From the NCBI RefSeq assembly GCF_018687715.1, contig NC_056762.1, positions 34,460,864 to 34,524,863 on the forward strand: DNA of 64,000 nt, written 5' to 3'. Of the stretch, positions 1 through 13,209 are shown piece after piece. A program made the translations under genes and the position numbers. Numbering within the stretch: the first letter of the stretch is position 1; each line of letters begins with the position of its first letter. Source of the DNA: Carya illinoinensis. Its lineage: Eukaryota > Streptophyta > Magnoliopsida > Fagales > Juglandaceae. The notes beneath the pieces were generated by a model. The model saw only the letters and a list, made by a program, of their open reading frames with translations, was not told where the DNA came from and searched no databases.

Positions 1-1192
1 AAACCCAACTTGAGTCAAGTTTATCGGTTTTCTCCCAAAAGGTGCGCCCATTAGGGGCAGGAAGAGTGGAAAAATTACCCAACGCACTGTTGGCCAAGGC
101 TGAGTGGTACGTCCTTAATAATTGCGCAGAGATTGAAGACTATATAGAGTAAGTGCACGATCTATCCCCAATTCAGCATTTTATTTGTCTTATATTGTAA
201 GTGGATAACTTATTAATGCATTTGGTTTTCGTAGTGAGCACTATGACAAGATGAAAGAAGAGGACCTTAGCACATTGAGCGAAGGTACCAAAGTCAATTC
301 CCAACGTGGTTTAGAACACGTGTAAGATTCACTATCTTCTCATTGACAAACATTTCCCGTTATTTAACCTTTGAATTGACTTCCTTACTGTTTTTTTTTT
401 TCAATCAAATATCCATGTTAGATCGCCGAGTTGCATGCTAAGATTCCCCCCGATGTGACCGATGACATATATGCATTAGCATGTGGCCCAGATCCACTGG
501 TCGCATCATATTCTGGGTGTATAATGAATGGAATTTGGTTTCACATGAAGGAACTCGAAGGGCATCGCCGTACCCAAAACAGTGGTGTTGTTGTGAGTGG
601 CGACCATCAAGGATTGCCAGTTGACTTCTACGGTGTGTTGCAGGACATCATAGAATTACGTTATTTGGGTTGGCGTAAGTGTTTTTTGTTTAAATGTGAT
701 TGGTGGGACATTGGCGACATGAGAAGGGGGATACACATTGGGAATCACTTAACGAGTGTCAACACGTCTAGGCAATGGTACAAAGATGAGCCTTTCGCTC
801 TAGCATGCCAATCGTTGCAAGTTTTTTACATAAAAGACCCAACTTTGGGGGGAAGTTGGCATGTCGTACACAAGATAAAAAATAGGAATGTTTACAATAT
901 TCGCCACAATACCTTGGAGTTGCATGAACTTGATGATGAATCCGACGTTGGTGAAATAGACGACGAGAGTGACACTGATCCTAGGAACTATGGTTGTGTT
1001 AATGAAACTAATTTAGTAGACATGCTCAATCCATTGATCCGAGTAAATGAAGACAACTTGCCCGTTGATCCTTCAACACTGTCACATGAGCATTTAGCTG
1101 AAGGAAGTGACGATGAGGCCTTCATTGATGATGAAGACATTAACGATGCTTTTGTGTTGGAGAACATTGATGAGGGGGATAGCGATGGTTAG
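1..1192 (+). CDS. TNP2/TNPD-like CACTA transposase, 3' part (DUF4218/DUF4216 region)
   Basis: Partial at the window edge. Three exons can be read: up to 148, 235-319, and 422-1192, with GT-AG borders and compatible phases. The first two exons encode the segment typical of DUF4218, including the words AEWYVLNNCAEIEDYI and EHYDKM. The last exon encodes the DUF4216 region: FHMKELEGHRRTQNSGVVV, then YGVLQDIIELRY and VFLFKCDWWD-like residues, with DPTLGGSWHVV near the end of the fold. The tail is very acidic and ends at TAG 1190-1192. In CACTA elements this protein cuts and joins the termini; its catalytic core would lie upstream of the window. No stop or frameshift is visible in the part present. 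A further 3' exon after 1499 is possible. Confidence 0.82.
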
Positions 1193-4100
1193 TTGAATCT
1201 TGAATCTTTTTATTATTATATAGATTTATCCTGATAGTTATCTTATCCTATTTTATGATAATGGTTTATCTAATTATAGATAATGTTAATCATTAAAAAC
1301 CATAGCTATTTATGTCATTGAATGCTTTTAATTTGGATATTAGATCTTTACATGTACTAGGTGTCCATGAGGATTTGATACACATGCTTTTTATTATGGG
1401 AATAAAAAGAGTACTATTAATTCACTATCATGAGGGTATATATTTTACCATGGGATTTATATTGATGTCTTTAATATAATATATTTTGTGTGTTTGCAGA
1501 GAGTGCCTGACTTTACGCCTTGGGATATCATCTCCACACTTGAAGACTGTGCGTGTGTAAAGGCATTATTTCGCATAAACATGGCCACTGTCTGTATGCT
1601 TTCTTTACTTTGACTTGCAACGTTGGATTTTGGTTCTCAACCAGTGCTATCCCTTTGATATTCAGAATGTTTACTATATATGAAAGCCTTACATTTTTGT
1701 CAAAAACCCAACTTGACAAATTTAAATTATTAAAGACTCCAACCATTACCTTTTTTAACTATTAATGTTGTTGACATGAGTAAAAGGTGAGCGGCCCAAT
1801 ACACATGATTTATACAACTACATATCAGTCATTGCAACCTATCAGAATTTACCTAATACAAATAGTAGTGCCTGTTAGTAAGAAAGATTGAACATGATAT
1901 ATCAAAAAAAGGGACTGAATATGATATATAAAAATAATGGACTATACAATGCATCTTTCTAATATGTTCAAGGGAAGATAGATATGTACAATTGTTTATA
2001 GTTGATATTCAGTTTGTTAGTTTGCTTGAACTCTAGTAGATAAAAGTCACTTAAAATCAGCAATGTATCTACAAATGATGACCACACCGAGTAGTCCATA
2101 CAAGGTCTGTTTATTCCCTCAAATGTGACTTTTATAATATTACTGTTAAATCTAAAATATACATGGTTCACCATTTTGTTCAATTTTCTTTTTGATGATA
2201 AAGGTTAGTGGATTTCTAGGCTGTCCATCATGTCTATCCTAGTCTTACATTAATCCAACGTTCACATGGAAGCATCTCAATATTAGATCTTTACTCTAAA
2301 GAATTCATTCTCACATCTTGCTTGGTGAATATAATATTTCATGTTAAATATTCAACAATATGTTGCATTACTAAATGAGATTGGGCTGGAGGATAACACT
2401 TAGTGTTAATTACAAATATTGGCCATTGCAAATGCACGGTTGTGAGGTCAATTTCAAACTGTCCTTACCCCAATTTTTCCAAATTGTACATGTCTGGACA
2501 GGTAGGTCTCTAGATTAAATAATGATTGGATGAAACCATGTATAAGAAGATGGGTTTGAGGAAGCATTTAAAATGCACATGGAGGATCTAAACTTACCAC
2601 TTAAAATACACTTGGGTATCTCGATTATGGTCCTTAATAATTGTGAGTACATGTCTACTAGTTTCTTAGGTGCAAAGAGAGGTGACCAATCTGTATGGAA
2701 GCCTTTGAACAGATGGGACATACCATACTAAAACGACTATATAAACCAGAATTAGCACTACACATGATTTCTCACATATATACTCTAAAATTAGATCTTT
2801 AAAATGAAAAATAAAGAGTGACAATGAAGTACTTTGAACTTTCTCACATATATGAAAGGTTTGATGCTTGGATGCATGCTCTTTTAAGTCAGTCCAAATT
2901 TGTTGTTAGATAATGGTGGAAATTATTTATACATAAAAAGCCAAGTGATCACATGCAGAATTGTAATATAGAGTTGTGGAAATGTATATGCTTAGAAAAG
3001 ACACAGCGTTTTGGAAGGTGTCATCTTTGTATGAAAACCTTGGGTTTGAGCAAATGGTACATTTTATAATATTTTGCACTCAAATATGGCGTAAAAGGGC
3101 ATTAACTAGAAATGTGATAACGAAGGCATAAAAGGTCATTAACTAGAAATGTGATAAGGAAGGCATAAACCAATGTTATGTAATCGCTGTAGTTTGCACT
3201 CAAACTGTGTTTGATGTTGTAACCATTGACAACAAATCACATGATGATAGTGCATCGGCAAGATATCACTTAAAAGTCAAAACGTCCATTGCTAGCATTA
3301 ATGTATTCACTCATCAATTGCCATGGTCCATATATGTTTTAGGTACAAATTTAATTCCCCAGTAATCTTTTTGCCAAATGGAAGGAGTATTTATATATTC
3401 CATATAAAAAATTAGCCATACTTTTTCACAGAGTTCAGTACGTTGTATTACAATGAATTTAATAAAAAAATTTCAACAATAATATTCAGTTTCACTTACG
3501 ATCGTTTTATAATTTACACCGGTGTGAAATCTACAAAATGGATGTGTTGTTGTAACTGTAAAGTACATGAAAAATGTTCATGTACTGGTTTGAGTAAACA
3601 AGCTTCCCAGTTAAAGAATTTTATATGTTGCATAGGTTTAACGATGAGAATGGGAAATTTTAACACGTTAGCAATAAAATCCAATGTCCAAAACATACTG
3701 GCCAAATACGTCAAGAAAAAAGTGCACGATTTATTTTATTCATTTTTCCAATACTTCCCCACAGGTTGGACACAAAGATACATTTTCGGCAACGGAGCAC
3801 CAATTTATATGAAGCTGCATGTATTTCACAATATTAATGTTTTATTTTAATATACTCATATCCACCAATCTACTTTAGAGCTAATATGTGTATAGAAGAA
3901 TGCCGGATGTGTACCTTAATCAAGATATAAAATTTGTCCAGATTTATAGTTGATTGGTATTTGGAGTCTACCATATACTTAATATATGTCAAGCGGAATA
4001 CCAACTACATTCATTAATCAAGATATAATGAAGGCAGAGATTTTTAATTAGCATGCATAGTGGAGTCTACCATATACTGCCCATGTGTATAAAAGAGATT

Positions 4101-6198
4101 TTAATTCTATTGCATAGCAGAGTCTACCATATACTTAACATTTATAAAAATGGAATGCCATTTGTCTTCATTAATCAAGATATAAAATTAAAGGGATTTT
4201 AGGAATTATTTCATATTGGACTCATTGCATATACTTAACATGTGAACAAAACAATGAGGTATATCTTCATTAATCAAGTTATAGAAATAAAGAGATTTTT
4301 ATTTTATTGCATATTAGAGTCTGCCATAGACTTAACATGTGTACAAAAGAGCTGCCAGCTGTCTTTCATTAATCAAGATATCAAATCAGAGAGATTATTT
4401 ATTTAATTGCATATTGGAGTCTACCTTATCACTGATATGTGTACAAAAGACCTAACATGTGTACAAAATAGCTGCCAGCTGTCTTGGAATAATCAAGATA
4501 TCAAATTAAAGTTTTTATTGCCTTTTATTGCATATTGGAGAACCCATTTTCCTCCACATGTGTACGTACAATGATCATGTTGAGTAAAATGCTGCCAGCT
4601 ATCTTGGAATAATCAAGATATCCAATTAAAGTTTTTATTTCCTTTTATTGCATATTGGAGAACCCATTTTCCTCCAAATGTGTACGTACAATAATAATGT
4701 GTATTAAAATGCTGCCAGCTGTATTGAAATTATCAAGATATCAAAAATAAACATTACATTTATTTAATTGGATATTGGAAGACCCCATATACGCAACATG
4801 TGTACAATGTTCAACCTCAAAAGAGCTGCCAGATGTCTTCATTAATAAAGATATCAAAATAAAGAAATTCTTGTGATAACCTTTTCAAAATACTATATAA
4901 ATTTTGGCCCAGCTCTTAGCAAGACGTCTAATGCATTGTACTTTTCCTTTTTTTACATGTTGCGGCATACGCGGGAAAGTAATATTTGGAAGAGGCGGGA
5001 TTTTAAAGCCTGGACAGTGGTGACTTGATGCCAGTCTATAACTTCAGAAGTGACAGAAGTTGTACATCAGATCTTCGTGGGTTCCAAAGGCCAGTCCATT
5101 CCTCATGCTCTGGGTTCCAGCAGGTTGAAGGAGTAAGGAAAGGAGATCTAGAAGTGGGTTTTGAGGCTAAACCCCAAATTCCTTGTACGCACTGTGGTAT
5201 TTCTGATTAACTGAAGTTTCACTATTCTTTTTCAACCAGTTGGCTGTAGACCTAACCAACAAAAAGCTGAAGAAATGGTATGTTTTTTCTAACCCTACAA
5301 TAACATTCTTTACTTTACGAAGCAAAGACACAAACCCATTTTTTTTCTGTGTGATATAACAACGGAACAAATCAGGAAAATATCTAGACCCACATTGTAA
5401 AAGCAAATTTCTGAATGTTGTAACTGAAACTATTAAGAGTTTTTCAGCTATGGTTTGATGTAAGAAAGATATTGAGGGATGAAATGGATACTAGGGTTTC
5501 AATAAAAGATTAAATAAAAATTTATAAAGTGGTGAATATATGCTTAAAGGTGATGTTGTTAACATAAAGAAAACATTATACACTAGGCCTGTAACTATGA
5601 ATGTGAACCCAGGGAGCAGCATCTTACCTGCTGGATAGTGTGTTGCAACACCTCATTTTTACTCATTGTTTTTTTGTCAAAGTAGATGGCTTGAGATAAG
5701 ATAAGGATGTTGTTAACATACTTGAAATGTCATAAGGTCTCTGAAGTTAACAGAAACCAGAATGTGATAACACAAGCAACTTTAAATTCAATTACAAATG
5801 ATGAAGAGGCCAAAATGTACATGATAATGTGATTATACAATGTATTCTATGGGTTGGTACATAACTTGATGCAAGATTGTTTATACAGATTTGCATGTGA
5901 TTAGTGGGTAATAATTGGTGAGTAGTGAATAGAAGGTATATTTAATTTTGTGAAAACGTTAGTTTATCTAAAAAAGTGTTTCATCCAATAGTATTATATA
6001 ATGTTTAGGAATTGTGTATATTTTCAGCAACATTCACACAATGATATTTTCTTACACAGTGATGTTGGTGGGGAATTAGGAGTAGATAGTAAATATGAAA
6101 AGCTAAACCATTATGTATAGTGTTGATAACTACTAGTATGTGGTAATGTTCACATTCCATGCTGATTGATGTATTGTAATTTACAGGAAAATACAGTC
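1193..6198. other. Noncoding interior of CACTA I between the TNPD- and TNPA-like genes
   Basis: AT-rich DNA with no convincing coding exon. It contains an approximately 36 bp direct duplication near 3095-3168 (shared core TTAACTAGAAATGTGATAA) and the minisatellite annotated separately at 3917-4865. Short ORFs here, such as 3443-3850, have no recognisable domain. The space probably holds introns or the intergenic region of the two transposase genes. Confidence 0.6.
3917..4865. repeat. Degenerate minisatellite inside CACTA I, about 9 copies, period about 100-120 bp
   Basis: A core close to TTAATCAAGATATCAAA recurs near 3917, 4015, 4171, 4270, 4370, 4490, 4610, 4730 and 4843. Between cores, two further words alternate: TTGCATATTGGAGTCTACC, and ATGTGTACAAAA followed in later copies by GCTGCCAGCTGTC. 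The three copies from about 4490 to 4740 are the most alike and are spaced 120 bp apart, so the array probably expanded most recently there. Function is unknown. Confidence 0.8.
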
Positions 6199-7977
6199 AT
6201 GTACAAATTAGGGAAGAGATTTAGGAGGGGACGACCTCGACGTCCCCTAATCAACTCAAGCCCTATTAAAGAAGTTCCAGACTTGGTGCCTCCGACTACA
6301 GTTCTACGAGTTGAGGAGGATCCCACAATTGATGCCTTAGCTGAAGTAGTACTAGAAATGGGCATAGAAGCACCCAATCACGAAGTACAACATGACAATA
6401 ATGAGAGAGATAATATCACTTCGATGCCCGGTAAAGGTTATGATGTATTATTAATAAATATAGGGTTCTAGTTTTGATGTTTATAATCCTTAGCCATGCT
6501 TGACTGTATTGAATAATATTATACATGTTTATAATACAGTTCCCCCCATTAAAAAACGAGGCCGAGGGCCTGCGAAGGGTACTGCATTAGAAAGGTTGAG
6601 AAAGTATGGTAAGATCCCTTTAAATATAAAGGACGGGCATATGGGTCCTTCATGCGAAAATGCTACTATATTCAGTAGTCGAGTGAGCTGGATTATAAGA
6701 GTACATGCTGAAATGCGCCATGCTAGTTGGAGTGCGGTTGGTGACAAGGAGAAGCACGAGCTCATCACTCGTGTTAGAGTAGGGGTTTAATATATAAGCA
6801 TAGTCATTTTTGTTTATGAATATTGATGTGTATTATTTGAGTGACTTCTTGTATGTGATATGATACAATGCATTGCAGGGTGATTTTGAGTTGGACTGGA
6901 CAAAGGAAAATCATCGTGAAGCTGTAGTAAATGCACTCGCTGATAAGTATAATGCATACCATTACGAACTAAACAAGCACTACCGTAAATTTGCAATGCA
7001 TGAGGAAGCACTAACTGGTCGGAAAAAGTCGGTGGAGCCACATGTTTGGGAGTGGCTCTGTGAATGATGGGCGAGTGGGGCATTTAAGGTAAGTATTTTT
7101 TGTGTTATATCTGGTTTAGGAAAACTGAGGCAGATTTCCTTATCCTCTAATAACATGCTTACAATATCTATGGTTAGTTTTGTTGAGGCATTGAGCATTG
7201 GTGTGTAAGTGCATGACCATAAATCTTTGGAATATATTTCAGGAGCGGTCTCGTAGAAACACAAATAATAGAAAGAAACAGAAAGTTAGACTTGTGGGAG
7301 GAAATCATTTGTTAGGCTTATGGAAGAGAGGGTAACATATTCAGTGTTTTACCTTAATTTTAAATACTTGCTGTCCAGGAAATGATAGTGAGCTTAAATG
7401 TCTCATAATTTGTAATTGAAGGGTGAGGAGGCACCAAATATGATTGAATTTTACAAAGAAACACATTGGTCAAGAGAGAAAGGGAAATTCATCAATGCAG
7501 CAAGTGAACACAACTATGTGAGTTAGCTGATGATTGATGGCTTCTAATGATTTAGTTTCTTTATGCATGGCTGACCTTCAGAAAATAATATATTTTTCAT
7601 GTTTATAATTTCAGAATCTGATGTTAGAGAGGTTGAATGAGAAAGGGACAGAAGAGGATCAGGATGATGATGCTATTGCTGATGTATTCAAAGAGCTCTT
7701 AGGCTATAAATCTGGATATGCACTTGGGCTGGGCCACTCAGTCATTCCTCAGCCCTCCCCTTTTATGCAAAAGAACAAGACATTTAAACGATTGGCGGAG
7801 GAGAATGAAAGGAACAAGACCTGTGCAAACCATTACAAGACTCAACTAGAGTCACTTTTGGGTGAAATGGCTGATTGGCGCAAACAATTTTCTGAGCATG
7901 ACAGACAGATAAACATGATAAGCTTACAGTTAGAGTCAAATAGGGAGTCTCAACAAGAGACTCTCGGAGATGCTTAG
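6199..7977 (+). pseudogene. TNPA-like CACTA protein (plant transposase_24 type), six exons, one nonsense codon
   Basis: Exons read from splice borders: 6199-6430, 6540-6778, 6879-7088, about 7243-7331, 7422-about 7500, and 7615-7977. The first exon is basic (RRGRPRRPL); the second has KKRGRGPAKGTALERLRKYG and SWIIRVHAEMRHASW; the third LDWTKENHREAVVNALADKY; the fifth APNMIEFYKETHWSREKGKF; the last ALGLGHSVIPQPSP followed by a coiled-coil-like tail ending LGDA. This order is that of TNPA-type proteins, which bind CACTA subterminal repeats. TGA at 7065-7067 interrupts exon 3 (reading LCE-stop-WASGAFK), and the join between exons 4 and 5 does not keep frame with the borders I can see. The gene is therefore probably non-functional, though still clearly recognisable. 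Confidence 0.78.
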
Positions 7978-10480
7978 GCATCTCTCATATAGTTTAGTTT
8001 TTTAGAGTGTTGGGGATTTTTGTGTTTTTTGTTTCCCCTATGGAAATGCTCGTGTTAAATGCCTTTTGAAAGCTGAAATGTATTGTGGGCAGGTAAATGG
8101 GGGGTATTTTGATAGAAAGGGTGGGAGGTGGTTGGATAAGTGTGATTTTGTGTTGGGTATTGTAACATGATATCTTCAATTTCAGTAGGTTGTAAGGAAT
8201 GTTTGGCGGTGGTCATAACAATCAGGTAATCTTTATTGTCCTGTCTAGCTGTATCTTGTCATATAGAATACCAAAATTGCATGGGTTTATAGTATCTTGT
8301 ATATAGTTTAACTGAGTGTGCACAGTTAACTAAAATATTTTGCTACTTTAATTCAGAGATATTGCTGCATGCATTAGCTGCATATTTGTAAAGGTTCCAG
8401 CCAACAATGGTTTTGTGAGTTTTTGAGGTTGTTCCAACACAGTTAGCAGAATTTGAGATCCAATTCAGAAAATGGTTAGGAAAATATAACTAGATAGGAC
8501 CTTCAGATCTGGTGATGGTATATGTTACTGTTCTCTATTCTTGTTTAAACCTGTTCAATTCATAGTGCATTATGTTACCATATGGAACTTGCTCCTAGAC
8601 AACATGTATGTTTAAAATAAATGGGATTTTGGTATATTGACTGTTGTATTTAACACCATAACTAGCTGGATCTGCTTTCTTTATGGTTAAACTGTTTGGT
8701 GGAAGATAAGAGTTAGTTTTTGTCAAAAACCTAGCTAGCATGGTTGCAACTCTTACATATTATGTTAAAATGATCTCTTTGCAGCGTATATACAGTTTAG
8801 AGACATATATAGGCTATTGAAAGAAGAAAGGAAAAAAAGTATAATGTCAGTGAACTTCTCAACAGATGGCCTTGCAGATAACATACTTGTAGAATGTAAT
8901 TAATTTGGCCCCTTTCAGTAAAGGGACTAGTGGTTGCAGGAAATTATATATTGGTTTGGTCAAGCATATTCATAGTCTAGTTTAGACCTAGTTTATTGTT
9001 TGTAGATCATATTTTTTTGGTATCTTATAACTGTCATATGGTATATGGATCATAGGATCATATGTTGGCTAAACATGTGATCACCAAAGTAGATCTGCAT
9101 GTAGATTTTGACATATTCAGTCTACTTGGTTTTGATAAATATTGCCAAGCACTCATAAATGCTGTTTGATCAATCCTTATTGACCCATTGGATTTTATCT
9201 AGCTATAAGTCAAACTCTCATTCACTTCATTGTGGGAAAGGTCTGATTTGTTGAACACAAATTGAGGTCAAAAAATAAAGCTTGTGTTGGAAATTGGCTA
9301 TCCCTAAAACCATTGTTTGATAAACATACTTGCATCATTCTGCAATAATATTTTGTGTATGCTCAAATGCTGATGTTAAGGACATTACATACAAAAACCT
9401 TGATGTTTTTGTCTCCAACTATATTGACCATACTGAGATAATTGGTAACCAATATATATATATATATATATGCCATCTAATTTGGAAGAACATTACTGGA
9501 TATTAATAATGAGTGCCCAGTGAACACAGACTTGACTATGATTTGCATATTAGGTTTCTGCTTGGAAAATCTTATATTGAAGGAAGGCCATATTTTCAGA
9601 TAATTACATGTTGTTTAATCTGCATATTGCAGAAAATTTGCTAGCTAGGTGGAGGATTTTACCATATATTGTCTGTGACTTTAATATTGTAAATGCCCAA
9701 GTATATTAAGGGAGATGGCATGTGAGGATATCTTACTCAGATCACTATTAGTTTGTAAGTTGTAATGTAATGTTTTTTTTTTTTTTTTTTGCCATGTCAA
9801 GAGAATGATCATCATGTTATGCAAACTTTAATTGTTAACAAACTGAATTTGTTTTTTTTTTTGTTCCTATTGTCCAGGTGTTTTTCATTCACAATGTAGA
9901 AGTTGAAAATCTATCCATACAGAAGCTGCATTGGTACAACTGGAATCTCATCACCTTGGACGGCTCAAAATGAATGATAGAATGCAGATGAAAGCAATGG
10001 AGCTATGCACTATTTCTAGGCTGGAGCAAAGTTCATCCCAACTATATATAGAAGTATATAGTTGTTTTATGGGCTATACAATAGTTGTAACTATTATGTT
10101 GATCCTCCCATTTCCTTCCCACACAGTAAACATTGATGTATTTCCATTATGCAATCTGAACATTGAAACATGTCTGAATTAATTATATATATGTACATGG
10201 TTATATGAACAGGGGAAATTATGTGATATGGATGTGATTGTGTTTTTGATTACTTTTGCCATATCTTAACTAGGTAAAGCCCAATTTACGACCCTTTATG
10301 GAAGGGACCTGCTCTGATGAATGTTAGTATTTGTTTTTCCCCAGGAGCAAGCAATTGTGGCAAAAACGTAGTATAATTATTTGCCAAAACAATATAACGA
10401 AAATAAACTTTACGGGAAAAGATTATTTGCTAGGATTGTGGTGGTGGCAAATTCTACTTTTCTAGTGAATGGTCTTGGTG
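7978..10480. other. CACTA I 3' noncoding region
   Basis: No coding exon recognised. It holds an (AT)n tract near 9450-9470 and T-runs near 9773-9792 and 9852-9862. A short segment after TGTCCAG at about 9878 could be a 3' untranslated exon of the TNPA-like gene, but nothing in the sequence proves this. The ORF at 9931-10182 has no family resemblance. Confidence 0.5.
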
Positions 10481-10599
10481 GAGAATAGCATTTAAGTAAA
10501 TATGATGACATTATTTTCCACAAGACATTGACCTGGAAAGTAATTTTTTACCACAATATGATTTATGGGTAAATCAGTTGGAGTTCATGACTACCACAT

Positions 10600-11318
10600 G
10601 CTAATTACCCACAAGAGATCTGGTGGATAATAGTTATACCCACGAAGCTAATATCATAGCAGAACATAAAATTACCCAGAAGACACATTGTGGATAATAG
10701 TTATTCTCCACGAAGCATGTTCATGGAATAATATGCTAATTACCTACAAGAACTTTCGTAGGTATTAGTTATACCCATGAAGAATTTCATGGCAAAACAT
10801 TTAATTACCCATAATACACTTGGTGGGTATTAGTTATACCCACGAAGGACTTCATGACAAAACATGCTAATTACCCACAACAAATTTCGTGGGTATTAGT
10901 TATACCCACGAAGAATTTATTGGCAAAACATTTAATTACCCATAATACACTTGGTGGGTAATAGTTATACCCACGAAGGAGTTCATGGCAAAACATGCTA
11001 AATACCCACAAAATAATTGGTGGCTAATAATTATACCACGAAATGTACTGGTGGGAATTGTCTACATATCACGAGTTCTATAGTATTTAAAAGGGTTTTT
11101 GCCACGAAAATAATGACTTTTGCCCACAGAATATGCTGTGGTTAATTCCATGTAGTCCCCACGAGTTAGAGGTATCGTGGAGAGAAATACATTTTCCCAC
11201 GAAGTATACGCCACGAGGCTCCCACGAACAAAATTGGTGTGCACAGTTCTTTTTCCACGAAAATACGGCCTTTTGCCATGAATGTGCTCCTTGGGAAAAT
11301 CTTAGATTTCTTGTAGTG
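10600..11318. repeat. CACTA I right subterminal repeats and terminal inverted repeat
   Basis: From about 10600 to 11040 a module of roughly 62-68 bp recurs about seven times: ATTACCCACAA, then GGTGGGTATTAGTTATACCC, ACGAAG and TTCATGGCAAAACAT. Neighbouring modules alternate between two variants (ATAATACACTTGG versus CAACAAATTTCG), giving a higher-order pair of about 124 bp. From 11090 to 11290 denser CCACGAA words follow. In En/Spm elements, subterminal repeats are the TNPA binding sites. The terminal repeat occupies 11305-11318. Confidence 0.8.
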
Positions 11319-11455
11319 CAAATTTGAACGCAAAGCAACTGGCTGGAGTTTTCTGATTTCTTTTCAAAATGAAATCATTTGCCACATATGTTCAGTCTCA
11401 ATCGCATGCATTTCAAACTTTAGGTGCAGTGCTGAGGTCGTTCACGTCTCATTGG

Positions 11456-11655
11456 GTTATATAAGATATGATATGTTTGGTTAAAATTTGAATAAAATAA
11501 TGTTATAATATATTTTTTAATATTAATTTTATTTTAAAATTTGAAAAAATTAAATTATTTATTATATTTTATGTAAAAATTTAAAAAAATTGTAATGATA
11601 ATATAAGATGAGATTAGATTAAATAGTTTAATTTTGTGTAACCAAACCTGCTTTT
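11456..11655. repeat. AT-rich MITE-like sequence (copy 1)
   Basis: An AT-rich block of about 200 bp bounded by TTTGGTTA near the left and TAACCAAA near the right, a short imperfect inverted repeat. A close relative lies at 28565-28745 in the other duplication unit, and looser ones near 46230-46430, 55820-56115 and 63100-63300, which share GAGTTGAG or CAACCAAA words. Dispersed small non-autonomous DNA transposons would look like this, but no target-site duplication is clear. Confidence 0.4.
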
Positions 11656-12333
11656 ACTTTATTCCCTTATCTAATAAACTTATCTTGGTTACTTATCATC
11701 CACATATTATATTTATATTTATATTTATTTTTTAATTTTTTAAATTAATTAAATTTTTTATTCATATATATATATATCATATATTTGATATAAAAAAATA
11801 AAAAATATATATATAATGTGAGAATAATGAATAATTTTTTTTATTAACTTTCTTGAAAAAAAAAAAAATAGACAACGACATTCCTTTAAGATCAACTTTA
11901 GTTAGAGATAAGGCTTTGTCTAAAGAAAGAAAATAAAAAAAGTGAAAAGAAACGGGAGGGTGATATGATTAGAAGCAGACCTTTAATAGAGAAAGAAACA
12001 AACAAAATATGGTATTAGATTCAAATTTGACCCCAACATTATGGGATAATATATTAAAAGAAACAAACAAAATATCCTCCACTAGAGTTAGTTTGCCCAG
12101 AATCCAGATTTTATAACCAAAGATTGGATTTTTATGAGGGAAATATCAGTACTCTTAAAATAAATTTCCATTAGATTCATTGGCACAATTCAGGAAAACA
12201 AAATGGAATTAAGAAAAGAGGGAGGAGCGGTCTTCTAACTTAGTGAGAGAAACTCTAGCTTCTCTCTAAACTGAGATGAGAAATTTTGTCTTACTTAAGG
12301 TAAGGGTGTCCTCTAGTCTGTGTTTTTCTCAGA

Positions 12334-13209
12334 TTGAGAGGGAAGAAGATGTTTGCAACACTTATTGAACAATGGGGTAAACTTCGACTTACTGAGGCAG
12401 AACAGGTGGGGATACAAGTTGAACTCACAGCAGAGGAAATGATATCAAAAAGAGGCAGAATGTGCCTATTGGGACTCATCGTGGTGGACAAGCAAATAAA
12501 CAAAGAGGCATTCCAGGGTACAATGATGAAGATATGGAAGCCAAGAGGGGTGGTTCTTTTCAAACCTATCGGGGACAACCTGTTCTTAATAGAGTTCAAC
12601 AATACTCATGACATGAACAAGGCCAAACAAGGGAAACCATGGATCTTTGATCGTAACTTAGTTTGTCTCAAGGAATATGATGGGATGATGGCTCCCAAAG
12701 AAATAGTCTTTAACTCAAACACAATGTGGATCCAACTCCATAATATCCCACTGGGTGGAATGACTAGGAATGTTGGTGCAAAAATAGGAAGTAGTGTGGG
12801 AAAGGTAATGAGTGTGGATGTGGATGAGGAAGGGATTGGATGGGGCCCTTACTTACATGTTCAGATTAATGTTAACATCACACAACCTCTCATGCGAGGT
12901 ATTATCAGCTCATTCAATGGGAGCAAACTTTGGGTTGCTTTCCAAAATGAAATGCTCCCAAATTTTTGTTTCTGTTGTGGTATAATTAAGCATGCCAAAG
13001 CTGGGTGCCTTGAACCTGTAGCAGTCAGGTCGATGCATGGCAAAAATGAATCTCAATATGGCGCTTGGCTTTGTGCATCCAACCAGAAAGAGCGCATCAA
13101 GCTGAAACAGGTTGACAAGGATGAACATGGCCATAGCCAAGAATGCTACCCAGCAAAAAAGGTTGATGATGATGATGTGGAAACATCGACCAACCACAGA
13201 GAAAAGTAG
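12334..13209 (+). pseudogene. LINE ORF1: DUF4283-like nucleic-acid-binding protein with CCHC zinc knuckle
   Basis: 291 codons. The N-terminal half has the DUF4283 pattern seen in plant L1 ORF1 proteins and reverse-transcriptase-linked proteins (CLLGLIVVDKQINKEAFQ; NLFLIEFNNTHDMNKAKQGK; PWIFDRNLVCLKEYDG; MWIQLHNIPLG). Near residues 213-226 lies a zinc knuckle with the spacing of the zf-CCHC_4 type, CFCCGIIKHAKAGC. TAG at 13207-13209 ends the frame. The roughly 630 bases before ORF2 are probably the decayed ORF1 tail, so the protein may be truncated. ORF1 proteins coat LINE RNA in the ribonucleoprotein. Confidence 0.8.

Larger units (their letters stand above)
1..11318 (+). mobile_element. CACTA I: right-hand part of an En/Spm (CACTA) DNA transposon
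   Basis: The right end is seen directly: GATTTCTTGTAGTG at 11305-11318 is the reverse complement of the plant CACTA terminus CACTACAAGAAATC. Inside it are both gene types of an autonomous En/Spm element, in the same direction: a TNP2/TNPD-like transposase end (1-1192) and a TNPA-like gene (6199-7977). About 0.7 kb of repeated subterminal motifs precede the terminus. The left terminus lies outside the window, so full length and target-site duplication cannot be checked. The TNPA gene has an in-frame stop, so the copy is probably inactive now. Membership in the CACTA superfamily is secure; autonomy is inference. Confidence 0.88.

Noticed and set aside
3443..3850. A 135-codon ORF with several cysteines
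   Set aside because: The Cys spacing does not fit a zinc-finger class, it lies in AT-rich CACTA interior, and nothing supports transcription.
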